Source of the DNA: Jiangella aurantiaca
GTDB taxonomy: Bacteria; Actinomycetota; Actinomycetes; Jiangellales; Jiangellaceae
Length of the DNA stretch: 64,000 nt
Assembly: GCF_004349105.1 (NCBI RefSeq)
Contig: NZ_SMLB01000020.1
Span: forward strand, 1 to 64,000
Direction: 5' to 3'
The notes beneath the pieces were generated by a model. That model was not told where the DNA came from. It saw only the letters and a program-made list of their open reading frames with translations, and made no database searches. Positions within the stretch are counted from its first letter, which is position 1. Each line of letters starts with the position of its first letter. The translations under genes were made by a program, and so were the position numbers. This document shows, in pieces, positions 32,047 to 40,275 of this stretch.

Positions 32047-33270
32047 CTATGGCCGGCCCGACGACATCGGATGACTAGCCGGCGGGGCGCCGAAGTCGTC
32101 GATCCGCAGCCGCTCGCCGTCGCGGCGGGCCGACTCGTGGGCGACGATCCCGGGCAGCGTGTAGCGGGCCGCCGCCCAGGCGTTGACCGGTGGCAGCGCG
32201 CCCGTCGCCACCGAGCGGGCGAAGTCGTCGACGAGGAACTGGTGGCTCCCTTCGTGCCCGTTCGACGCACCGGCGAATGCCTCCGGCAACCGGGCGTGAT
32301 CGTGGATCTTGGCGTGCCCGGACACGAACGCCGCGACGAGATCCGGGTCCAGCCCGGCGAGCTCCGGCGCGTCCGCCGGCAGCGTCGGGCGCGTCTCCAG
32401 CAGCTCGGAGACATCGGTGACGCCCGTCTTGTCCTGCCACACGCTGACGGTGGCCAGCTGCTCGAAGCTCCCTTCGGTGCCGAAGAAGCGGAACCGGGAC
32501 TCGCGCAGGTAGGACGGATAGCCCACCCGCCGCATCTCGTTCGTCCGCATCGCGCCACCGTCGGCCAGCTCGAACAGCGCCGTCGCGTTCGACACGTCGT
32601 TGTCGAACATGCTGACGTCGCGATCGAACACGCCGTCACCACGCGTGTCCGGAACACCGATGCAGCTCACGCTCACCGCATGCGTGGGTATGGCGCCCAG
32701 CACACCACCCACCGCATGCGTCGGGTACAGCATCGGCGGATAGCTCGCCGTCGCCTTCCAGCCGTCGCCACCGCTGTACTGGTACGCCTCGTAGAACCCG
32801 AGGTCCATGTCGTGGACGTAGTCGCCCTCGGCGTAGAAGACGCGACCGAACGCCCCGTCCGCCAGCTTCTGCCGGGCGAACACCGTCGCCGGGTTGTAGT
32901 AGCTGGTCTCGCCCATCATGTAGGTGAGGCCGGTGGCGCGCACGGCGTCGATGATCTCGGCGATCTCCTCGGCGGTGACGGCCATCGGCACCGCCGAGAA
33001 CACGTGTTTCCCCGCGTTCAACGCCCGCACGACGAGTGGCCCGTGAGTCCACCGTTGCGTGAAGATGGCGACCGCGTCGACGGGGGAGCGGAGCAGCTCG
33101 TCATACGTCGCCATGGTCCCGGCAAGGCCGGCCACCTCGGCCAGGCGCTTGGCCCGCTCTGGGATCAGGTCGGTCGCATAGACCTCTGAGATCTCCGGGT
33201 GCAGCCGGAACAGGCGCGCCAACGATCCGGCGAACTGTCCAGAGCCGAGGATTCCGAGCGAGAAGGGCAT
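32047..33270 (-). CDS. Gfo/Idh/MocA-family oxidoreductase
   Basis: 407 residues. The N-terminal Rossmann domain reads LGILGSGQFAGSLARLFRLH. The usual EKP catalytic/cofactor segment is altered: HVFSAVPMAV stands where AGKHVxxEKP is expected. The substrate domain follows (YYNPATVFARQKLADGAFGR, then HDMDLGFYEAYQYSGGDGWK). The missing Lys means an atypical mechanism or substrate. It is the distal gene of the minus-strand arm (dehydratase, GH16-like, Gfo/Idh) of the uronate locus. Action on a sugar or glycoside is likely, the substrate unknown. Confidence 0.85.
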   Translation of the reverse strand: MPFSLGILGSGQFAGSLARLFRLHPEISEVYATDLIPERAKRLAEVAGLAGTMATYDELLRSPVDAVAIFTQRWTHGPLVVRALNAGKHVFSAVPMAVTAEEIAEIIDAVRATGLTYMMGETSYYNPATVFARQKLADGAFGRVFYAEGDYVHDMDLGFYEAYQYSGGDGWKATASYPPMLYPTHAVGGVLGAIPTHAVSVSCIGVPDTRGDGVFDRDVSMFDNDVSNATALFELADGGAMRTNEMRRVGYPSYLRESRFRFFGTEGSFEQLATVSVWQDKTGVTDVSELLETRPTLPADAPELAGLDPDLVAAFVSGHAKIHDHARLPEAFAGASNGHEGSHQFLVDDFARSVATGALPPVNAWAAARYTLPGIVAHESARRDGERLRIDDFGAPPASHPMSSGRP

Positions 33271-33338
33271 CGAATACCGTCCAGTCTCTTGTCGGGAACG
33301 CGGTCGCGGTCAGTGGGATCGATGGCGCGCCCGGCCCG

Positions 33339-34421
33339 TCAGGCGCTCATGTAGATCCGGCTGTAATCCCACTCGTAGTACTTACCCTGCAGCTCCGACG
33401 CGGGCAGTGGGTGGTTGACGGACGCCACCTTCGTGTGGCCCCAGCCGCCGTCGAAGATGAAGCTCATGTTGATCGGCTCGGCGCCCTGGGCTCCACCCAC
33501 CGTCCAGTGGATGACGCCCCATTGCACGAGGATCCCGTCCACGTAGATCTCGTAGGTGTCGTCGGCTTTGTAGAGGCATTGCCAGACGTGGTACTGGCTG
33601 CCGTCGAACGAGGTGATGCCGCGCGAGGCCATCGCCGCGCCCCAGTCGGCGTGGTAATAGACGGAGTTCGTTCCGCCGATCACCCCGCTGTGCCAGTAGC
33701 GGCCGTCGTAGTTGGTGTAGCCCCCGCCGTTGTCGTATCCGAACGACTCGACGACGTCGATCTCCGCGCCGCGCTGCCAGATGTTGCCGCACGTCCAGAT
33801 CGCGAACCAGAAGTACGGCGGCGTGACGTAGCGGACCCGTGTCTCCCAGAGCAGGTCGCGGCCGAGCAGCGATCCGCCGTTCGGAGCGGTCCACTTGGCC
33901 TGGAAGGACCCCGAGCCGGCATTGTGCTGGGTCGGGCTGACCGTCGTCGCGCCGTTCAGAGGCACCAGATACGTGCGCATCGAGTAGGGGTGGAAGGTGC
34001 GGACGGGGTTGTTCGGGTCCTGGATCGGCTGCCCGGGCAGGGCGTTGGCGGCATCCGGTGCCACGATGACAGCACCGTAGTTGGTGCCGTTCCCGATCGT
34101 GCCGAACTGGTCGTGGTACTGGAACTGCTGGTTCATGGAACTGATGCCGGTGATCGTTCCCGCGTGGCCGAAGTCCCAGTTCTTCACCAGGACCATGTCG
34201 GCCGCGGCCACTCTGAACGCCGGGCCCGGTCCCGTCGCGGGCCGCTCGAGCGATCCGCCTCCGATGGTGGGCTTGATGCGGCCGCGCCGGCGGTCGACGC
34301 CGGCGGCTGCCGCCGGTGCCCCGAGCATGGCGGCGCCCGCACCGGCCGCCGCAAGACCCAGCAGGCGGCGACGTCCGAGAACCGGTGAACGGTGGGTGTC
34401 CGGGTGCTGGTGGGGTGTCAT
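33339..34421 (-). CDS. Secreted GH16-like glycoside hydrolase with Tat signal
   Basis: 360 residues. A twin-arginine signal (LGRRRLLGLAAAG at about 16-28, hydrophobic run to 40) directs export. The catalytic motif of GH16 is present: E220-I-D222-V-V-E225 in GAEIDVVESFG, the bulged ExDxxE form found in laminarinases, agarases and carrageenases. Flanking strands FQAKWTAPNG, LLWETRVRYVTPPYFWFAIW and YHVWQCLYKADDTYEIYVDG fit the beta-sandwich. It is preceded by GAGGAGGAA at good spacing. It would cut a polysaccharide outside the cell to feed the importer. The polymer is not identifiable. Confidence 0.72.
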   Translation of the reverse strand: MTPHQHPDTHRSPVLGRRRLLGLAAAGAGAAMLGAPAAAAGVDRRRGRIKPTIGGGSLERPATGPGPAFRVAAADMVLVKNWDFGHAGTITGISSMNQQFQYHDQFGTIGNGTNYGAVIVAPDAANALPGQPIQDPNNPVRTFHPYSMRTYLVPLNGATTVSPTQHNAGSGSFQAKWTAPNGGSLLGRDLLWETRVRYVTPPYFWFAIWTCGNIWQRGAEIDVVESFGYDNGGGYTNYDGRYWHSGVIGGTNSVYYHADWGAAMASRGITSFDGSQYHVWQCLYKADDTYEIYVDGILVQWGVIHWTVGGAQGAEPINMSFIFDGGWGHTKVASVNHPLPASELQGKYYEWDYSRIYMSA

Positions 34422-34518
34422 GATTCCTCCTCCTCGAGGAACTTCCGTTCATCTGGACCGCGATCAGCAGACGAATCCCCCGCAGCTCGCCATGACGACG
34501 ACGCGAATACCTGCGCCG

Positions 34519-35655
34519 CTAAACGGTGGTGGAGATCCGGCGCCAGGGCTCGACCAGGTAGCCGCTCAACGATTCCTCGGCATAGTCGAAGCCCAGCCCG
34601 GGCCGGTCGTGAAGGTGCAGCACACCGCGGTCGACGGGCAGTTGGCGATCGATGATCAGCCGGAAGTTCGCGACATCCGCGGTGGGGAAGTACTCGACGT
34701 AGCGCGTGTTCGGAAGGGCACCGACCAGCGGTGCGTGAAGGTCATGGAACCAGTGCGGCGACACGGTGATGCCATAGGAGTCCGCCATCGTCGCGATCTT
34801 GCGGAACTCGGTGATGCCGCCGCAGACCGCGGCGTCGGTCTGCAGGATGACGGCGGCGGCAGCGTCCATCGCCGACTTGAACCGCCACCGACCGGCCTCG
34901 ATCTCGCCCGTCGCCACCAGAACGGACGTCGACTGCGCCAGCCGTGCGTGGCTGCTCAGGTCGTCGGGGCCGAAGGGCTCCTCGATCCAGTACGGGTCGT
35001 ACGGCTCCCACGCCCGCAACGCGCGGACGGCCTCGGCCAGGTCACGGAACGCGTTGTTGGCGTCGAGCATCACCAGGACGTCCGGGCCGACCGCCTCGCG
35101 GACGGCGGCCAGCCGCTTGGCGTCCTCTCCGGGGTCCAGCCGGCCGACCTTCATCTTGACGGCGCGGAAGCCGGCCTCGACGTATCCGAGCATCTCCTCC
35201 GCGAGATCGTCCGGGCCCTTGCCGTCGAGGTAGTAGCCGCCGCTGGCATAGGCGGGTACCTGGTCGGCGCGTCCGCCCAGGTACTTGTGCAGGGGGAGCC
35301 CCGCGGCCCGCGCGTTGCGGTCCCAGAGCGCGATGTCGAGCGCGGACAGGGCGCGCATCACCGAGCCGGCTCGACCATGGAGGAGGCTCTCCTGGTACAT
35401 CCGCGCCCAGCTGTCCTCGACGTGATGGGCGTCGGAGCCGATGAGCACCGGTCCGAGCAGATCGGTGACGGCCGACGTCGCGAGGTTGCCGGCGCGGTGC
35501 CCCGGATAGCAGAAGCCGATCCCGCTGACGCCGTCGTCACCGGTCACCCGGACCAACGTGTAGCACCGGTCGCTCACCGTCCGGCCGGAGAACGCCACCG
35601 GCCTGGGAAGCGGCACGACCGCCGTTGCCGCCTCGATGTGGCTGATCAAAGTCAC
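34519..35655 (-). CDS. Mandelate racemase/enolase-superfamily dehydratase
   Basis: 378 residues. The capping domain covers the first ~120 residues (VSGIGFCYPGHRAGNLATSA). The barrel carries the expected residues: KxK base in AVKMKVG, metal ligands Asp in VMLDANNA, Glu in WIEEPFG and Glu in VATGEIEAG, and the catalytic His in VSPHWFHDLHAPL. Members of this group dehydrate sugar acids such as glucarate, galactarate or aldonates. With the uronate dehydrogenase and lactonase in the same locus, aldarate dehydration is the natural reading. First gene of the minus arm, with LysR box A upstream. Confidence 0.85.
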   Translation of the reverse strand: MTLISHIEAATAVVPLPRPVAFSGRTVSDRCYTLVRVTGDDGVSGIGFCYPGHRAGNLATSAVTDLLGPVLIGSDAHHVEDSWARMYQESLLHGRAGSVMRALSALDIALWDRNARAAGLPLHKYLGGRADQVPAYASGGYYLDGKGPDDLAEEMLGYVEAGFRAVKMKVGRLDPGEDAKRLAAVREAVGPDVLVMLDANNAFRDLAEAVRALRAWEPYDPYWIEEPFGPDDLSSHARLAQSTSVLVATGEIEAGRWRFKSAMDAAAAVILQTDAAVCGGITEFRKIATMADSYGITVSPHWFHDLHAPLVGALPNTRYVEYFPTADVANFRLIIDRQLPVDRGVLHLHDRPGLGFDYAEESLSGYLVEPWRRISTTV

Positions 35656-35766
35656 GCGACGTCCCCTTCACAGGTCAGTTCGGAACGGGCCGGGGCTCGC
35701 CTTCGAGCTGCCGTCTTCAGATGATTCGGCGGCCCAACTTCCTGACATCGTGGATCAGCGACATGG

Positions 35767-35813
35767 TCAAGTCCAGGCGATAATAGTGATACTGATCATC
35801 AGGAATCCTGATG
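35767..35813. promoter_or_regulatory. LysR-locus operator/promoter element, copy A
   Basis: 47-base element matching the reverse complement of 36754-36800 at 37 positions. Shared blocks are TCAAGTCCAG, GTGAT, the palindrome CTGATCATCAG (35792-35802) and TGATG. It contains TGAT...ATCA in the T-N11-A form of LysR sites. It lies 111 bases before the dehydratase gene (minus) and 16 bases before lysR (plus), so it can serve the divergent pair. Confidence 0.72.
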
Positions 35814-35829
35814 GAAGGGTGGGACGCCG

Positions 35830-36741
35830 ATGGAGCTGCACTGGGTGACGACCTTCCTGGCGATCGTCGACAATCGGGGGTTCGGCAGAGCGGCGGAACT
35901 GCTGCACTGCTCACAGCCGACCGTCAGCAACCACGTCGCGGCGCTCGAGCGTGAGCTCGGCGCGTCGCTGCTGCACCGCAATCGCCGCCCGGTCGAACTG
36001 ACGCAGGCGGGGATGGCCTTCCTGCCGCACGCGCGCGCTCTGGCCCGCGAGGTCGAGGCGGCCCGAGGCAGCGTGGCGGAGGTTCTCGGGCTGCGACGGG
36101 GAACGGTCACGCTCGGCGCCTACGCCAGCGCGACGGCCGGCTACGTCCCCGATCTGCTCGAGAGCTTCCACGCGCAGTATCCGGGCGTCACCGTCCAGCT
36201 GCTGGAAGCGCGGGCCGACGACCTCGCCCGGGCCGCCCTGTCCGGCCAGATCGAGCTGATGCTGCGGCCGACGACGCCGCCCCTCTCCGAGGCGACGTTC
36301 AGCAGCAAGCCGCTGTGGCGGGAGCGCTACCAAGTCGTGCTCCACCCGGCGCATCCGCTGGCCGAACAGGCCGGTGCACTGCCGTTGGAGGCGTTGGCCG
36401 AGCACGAACTGATCATGACCGGCCACGGCGAGCTGGCCAGTCCCGATCATCCGCTCTGGCATCACCTCGGGCGCTATCCCGAGCTCGCCTACGAGGTCAC
36501 CCAGCCCCAGTCGTTGATCGAACTGGTGCGGCACGGACTGGGCGTCGGCGTCACGAACGAACTCTCGCTCAACGTCTCGGCCACCGACGGCCTGGACATC
36601 CGCGACATCGACTCCGCCGTCGCGTACCGGGACGTCGCCGTGTGGTGGCTGCGCGGCCGGACGCACTCACCGGCGGCCAGGGCGCTGCTGGCCTTCATCC
36701 GGGAGAGTCCGCGTCCGCCGGGCCTGACCCGCCTCGACTAG
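35830..36741 (+). CDS. LysR-family transcriptional regulator of the uronate locus
   Basis: 303 residues. The N-terminal winged HTH lies at residues 1-60 (FLAIVDNRGFGRAAELLHCS, QPTVSNHVAALERELG). The effector-binding periplasmic-protein-like domain spans about 90-295 (VTLGAYASATAGYVPDLLES onward). It sits between the divergent catabolic and transport arms, and an inverted pair of 47-base elements brackets the gene. Copy A also covers its own promoter region, so negative autoregulation, usual for LysR proteins, is likely. The inducer is presumably a uronate or pathway intermediate, inferred from context. Confidence 0.92.
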   Translation: MELHWVTTFLAIVDNRGFGRAAELLHCSQPTVSNHVAALERELGASLLHRNRRPVELTQAGMAFLPHARALAREVEAARGSVAEVLGLRRGTVTLGAYASATAGYVPDLLESFHAQYPGVTVQLLEARADDLARAALSGQIELMLRPTTPPLSEATFSSKPLWRERYQVVLHPAHPLAEQAGALPLEALAEHELIMTGHGELASPDHPLWHHLGRYPELAYEVTQPQSLIELVRHGLGVGVTNELSLNVSATDGLDIRDIDSAVAYRDVAVWWLRGRTHSPAARALLAFIRESPRPPGLTRLD

Positions 36742-36753
36742 CGCCGTGACTCG

Positions 36754-36800
36754 CATCAAGAACTCTGATGATCAGCATCACGAACATTGTCTGGACTTGA
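36754..36800. promoter_or_regulatory. LysR-locus operator/promoter element, copy B
   Basis: Inverted partner of 35767-35813 (37 of 47 identical), with CTGATGATCAG at 36765-36775. In the direction of the transporter gene it reads as copy A reads toward the dehydratase gene. It is 114 bases before the chosen ATG at 36915, proper for a LysR-activated promoter. Confidence 0.72.
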
Positions 36801-36914
36801 ACGTGTCGCCGTAACACCATGGCAACACTCGACTCAGCCGGCACTCCCGCCGTCAGCGGCGTCACCGGGACGGTCGACGTCACGACATTCGGCCAGATCT
36901 GGAAGGAGTCGCTG

Positions 36915-38897
36915 ATGAAGCCACGCGAGCGCGTCGCCGGCGCGGGGTTGGAGATCTCCAGGCGTCAGTTGTTGCAGGCCGGTGGAGCCACCATCCTGGT
37001 CACGGCGGTGGCGGCGTGCTCCGGTGGCGACGACGGAGAGCCGCGCGGCGGTATGTCGGCGCCGTCGGACCAGCCGCTGGAGGCGCCGATGCTCTCGGAG
37101 CGGGTCACCGCTGGCGAGCTGCCACCACTGGCCGAGCGGCTGCCCGAACGGCCGCTCGTGGTCGAGCCGGTGGAGCAGATCGGCGTGTACGGAGGCCAGT
37201 GGAGGACCGCCATCCTCGGCGCGGCCGACTCGGCGTGGCTCGATCGCACGATCGGCTACGACCAGCTGATGCGGTGGGACATGGACTTCACCGTTCCACA
37301 GCCGAACGTCGCCGAGTCCGTCGAGGCCACCGACGACGGCCGCCGCTTCACGGTCACGCTCCGTGCGGGCATGAAGTGGTCCGACGGCGCCCCGCTCACC
37401 GCTGACGACGTCGTCTTCTGGTACAACGACGTCCTGCTGAACGAGAGCTATCCGACCATCGTCGTTCCCACGGAACTGACCACCGCCGACGGCACTCCGG
37501 CGGTCGTGAGCAAAGCCGACCAGTACACCGTCGTGATGGAGTTCGCGGCCCCGAACGGCCTGCTCGAGCAGTACCTCGCCTCGGGCGGCTCCTTCGTGGC
37601 CGGCCCACGACACTATCTGGAGCAGTTCCATCCGACCTACAACCCCGACGTCGCCCAGCTCGCGGCGGACGAAGGACATGCCGACTGGGTCGCGCTGTTC
37701 GACGCGAAGGCCGACGTATGGGGCAACCCGGAGCGTCCGGTGCTGACACCCTGGGTGGTCGTACAGCCGCTGGGCGACGGTCAGCGGGTGATGGCCGAAC
37801 GCAATCCCTACTACTGGAAGGTCGACCCCGACGGCCGCCAGCTGCCGTACATCGACCGCGTGGTCTTCGACATCGTGAACGACGAGCAGACCATCCTGCT
37901 GCGTGCCACGAACGGCGAGCTCGACATGCACATGCGGCACATCAACAACCTCACGAACAAGCCGGTGCTCGCGCAGAACCGCGAGACCGGCGGCTACGAC
38001 TTCCACGATCTGGTCCGTTCGACGATGAACCAGATGATGATCTCGTTGAACCTGACCCACAAGGACCCGGCCCTGCGTGAGGTCTTCCAGAGCAAGGACT
38101 TCCGGATCGGCCTGTCGCACGCGATCGACCGGGAAGAGCTCATCGCCGCGGTGTACCAGGACCAGGGCGAGCCGTGGCAGATCGCGCCGCGCAAGGAGGC
38201 CGAGTTCTACGACGAAGAGCTGGCGAAGCAGTACACCGAGTACGACCCCGACGAGGCGAACCGCCGGTTGGACCGGGCCGGTTACAGCCAACGCGACGGC
38301 GACGGTTTCCGGCTCCGGCCCGACGGGGAACGCATTCGCTTCTCGGTCGAGGTGTCCAACCATGAGCCGGCATGGATCGACTCGCTCGAACTGATCAAGG
38401 TGTATTGGGCGGAGGTCGGCATCGACATGCGGACCGAGAGCGAAGACCGATCACTGCTGCTCACCCGCAAAGAAGCCAACGAGCACGACGCCGCCGTCTG
38501 GTTCGGCAGCGCCGGCCTGAAGGACGCGATGCTGGACCCGCGGTGCTACTTCCCGTCGAACAACATCTTCTCCGATTACGCGATCCCCTGGGCGAACTGG
38601 TTCGTCGGTAAGGCGGAGGTGAGCGAGGAGCCGCCCGAGCCGGTGAAGGAGCAGATGTCGCTCTACCGGGACCTGATCGAGTCCATCGACCGGGATCGGC
38701 AGACGGAGATCTTCCGCGAGATCCTCCGCATCGCCAAGGAGGAGTTCTACGCGATCGGCACGGTGTTGCCCGTCGGGGACTACTGCATCGTGAAGAACAC
38801 CTTCAAGAACGTGCCGAGTTCGCTCATCGAGACCGGCACGCAGTATCCGAGTCCTGGGCCCACCAATCCGGAGCAGTACTTCATCGCCGACTCCTGA
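36915..38897 (+). CDS. ABC transporter substrate-binding lipoprotein (SBP family 5)
   Basis: 660-residue extracellular solute-binding protein of the peptide/nickel/oligosaccharide type (SBP_bac_5). The ATG at 36915 follows GGAAGGAG. The N-terminus combines a twin-arginine-like ISRRQLL, a hydrophobic run and the lipobox VAAC with Cys35, so it is exported and lipid-anchored. The core has the family start GGQWRTAILGAADSAWLDRT, then FTVTLRAGMKWSDGAPLTAD and later DFRIGLSHAIDREELI. An upstream in-frame ATG at 36819 overlaps the promoter region and is rejected. It begins the importer operon; oligosaccharide rather than peptide uptake is suggested by context. Confidence 0.92.
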   Translation: MKPRERVAGAGLEISRRQLLQAGGATILVTAVAACSGGDDGEPRGGMSAPSDQPLEAPMLSERVTAGELPPLAERLPERPLVVEPVEQIGVYGGQWRTAILGAADSAWLDRTIGYDQLMRWDMDFTVPQPNVAESVEATDDGRRFTVTLRAGMKWSDGAPLTADDVVFWYNDVLLNESYPTIVVPTELTTADGTPAVVSKADQYTVVMEFAAPNGLLEQYLASGGSFVAGPRHYLEQFHPTYNPDVAQLAADEGHADWVALFDAKADVWGNPERPVLTPWVVVQPLGDGQRVMAERNPYYWKVDPDGRQLPYIDRVVFDIVNDEQTILLRATNGELDMHMRHINNLTNKPVLAQNRETGGYDFHDLVRSTMNQMMISLNLTHKDPALREVFQSKDFRIGLSHAIDREELIAAVYQDQGEPWQIAPRKEAEFYDEELAKQYTEYDPDEANRRLDRAGYSQRDGDGFRLRPDGERIRFSVEVSNHEPAWIDSLELIKVYWAEVGIDMRTESEDRSLLLTRKEANEHDAAVWFGSAGLKDAMLDPRCYFPSNNIFSDYAIPWANWFVGKAEVSEEPPEPVKEQMSLYRDLIESIDRDRQTEIFREILRIAKEEFYAIGTVLPVGDYCIVKNTFKNVPSSLIETGTQYPSPGPTNPEQYFIADS

Positions 38898-38961
38898 CCA
38901 CCGACGTCGGGCCGCACCTCGCTACATTGTCCTGCCGTTGCCGCGTTCGGAGCTGAGGCTG

Positions 38962-40275
38962 ATGAGGGACTCGATTCTGGAACCCCACGCGTTGAACCTG
39001 GCGCGCGGCCAGTTCGGTACGTGTTTCAACGGTCAGACGTTCCAGATCGACGCGGTGGTCACGTTCGGCGGCTGGCAGTACGCGACCTACGTCGACCACA
39101 AGCGGCGGGTCTGCGTGGCGCGCCGAGAACTCCCGGACGGGCCGTGGCAGAGCGTCCCGTTCGACGACTACACGATCGACCACGCCGATGTGCACAACGT
39201 GCCGGTGATCGGCATCTGCCCGGCCGACGGCACCATTCACCTGGCCTTCGACCACCACGTGAGCCCGCTGCACTACCGCGTCTCCGAGCTCGGGGCGGCG
39301 ACGTCGCCGGCGCGGGCCGACTGGTCGGCCGGCCTGTTCGGTGCCACGACGTCCGAGCTGATCCCTGGCCACACCCTCGATCGCCTGACCTACCCCAACT
39401 TCGTCACGACACCCGGCGGCGGCCTGCTGCTGTACTACCGCATCGGCGGGAGCGGCGACGGCGACAGCCATCTCGCGCGGTACCGTCCCGAGCGCGGTGG
39501 CTGGTCGGTCGACGGCGAGTTCGTCAGCCGCCGTGGACGATTCGGCGACAGCCCCTCGCGTTCGGCCTACCACAACGGCTTCGACTTCGGCCCCGGCGGC
39601 CGCCTGCACACCACGTGGCTGTGGCGGGAGGACCCTGGGCTGCTCAGCAACCACGACCTGCAATACGCCTACAGCGACGACGAGGGCCGCACCTGGCGGA
39701 ACAACGACGGCGCCTCGATCGGCGTCACCGGGCGAGCACCCATGCATCTCGCCTCGCCCCGGGTCACCGTGCGGGCTCTTCCGCACGGATGGGGACTGAT
39801 GAACCAGGTGACGCAGACGGTCGACAGCCGCGGCCGGGTCCACGTCGTGCTGTGGCAGCGGTCTCTCGACGAGCCGACTGCGTCCACGGATCTGAGCACC
39901 TGGCGTTACGTGCACTACTGGCGTGACGACGAGGGCCGCTGGCGGCACCAGGAGCTGCCGTTCGCCGGCCGCAAGCCGTCGCTCGTCGCCGATGCCGACG
40001 ACAACCTCGTGCTGGTCTTCACCAAGCCCGACCGGCCCGATTACCACGGTCTCGACACCGGCGGACCGCTGCACGTCGCCACCGCCGCGGCGGCGGACGG
40101 CTGGGAGACCTGGCATGCGGTCCAACGGTCCGAGGTCGCGTTCGTCGGCGAGCCGCGCATCGACGAACACCGCTGGCGGGACGAGCAGGTGCTGTCCGTG
40201 TACGCTCAGCGGGCCCCGGGACGAGCGGGCGAGCCCAGCGAGTTGCACGTCATCGACCTGGAGCAGCGATGCTGA
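38962..40275 (+). CDS. BNR_4-repeat protein, possible polysaccharide lyase
   Basis: About 437 residues with BNR/Asp-box-like blades of a beta propeller (SDDEGRTWRNNDG near 240) and the BNR_4 features FDHHVSPLHYRVS, LTYPNFVTTPGGGLLLYYRIGG and YHNGFDFGPGGRLH. BNR_4 proteins include propeller lyases acting on rhamnose-glucuronate polymers such as ulvan (PL24/25-like), in which His and Tyr catalyse beta elimination. The paired His and Tyr are present, but I cannot confirm the active site. No signal peptide is visible, so it may act in the cytoplasm on imported oligosaccharides. The start is uncertain; a TTG at 38938 is in frame. Confidence 0.7.
   Translation: MRDSILEPHALNLARGQFGTCFNGQTFQIDAVVTFGGWQYATYVDHKRRVCVARRELPDGPWQSVPFDDYTIDHADVHNVPVIGICPADGTIHLAFDHHVSPLHYRVSELGAATSPARADWSAGLFGATTSELIPGHTLDRLTYPNFVTTPGGGLLLYYRIGGSGDGDSHLARYRPERGGWSVDGEFVSRRGRFGDSPSRSAYHNGFDFGPGGRLHTTWLWREDPGLLSNHDLQYAYSDDEGRTWRNNDGASIGVTGRAPMHLASPRVTVRALPHGWGLMNQVTQTVDSRGRVHVVLWQRSLDEPTASTDLSTWRYVHYWRDDEGRWRHQELPFAGRKPSLVADADDNLVLVFTKPDRPDYHGLDTGGPLHVATAAAADGWETWHAVQRSEVAFVGEPRIDEHRWRDEQVLSVYAQRAPGRAGEPSELHVIDLEQRC

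Noticed and set aside
36819-36914. Upstream start for the solute-binding protein at 36819
   Set aside because: It adds 32 residues before a complete Tat/lipoprotein signal and lies at the promoter; the ATG at 36915 has GGAAGGAG upstream.
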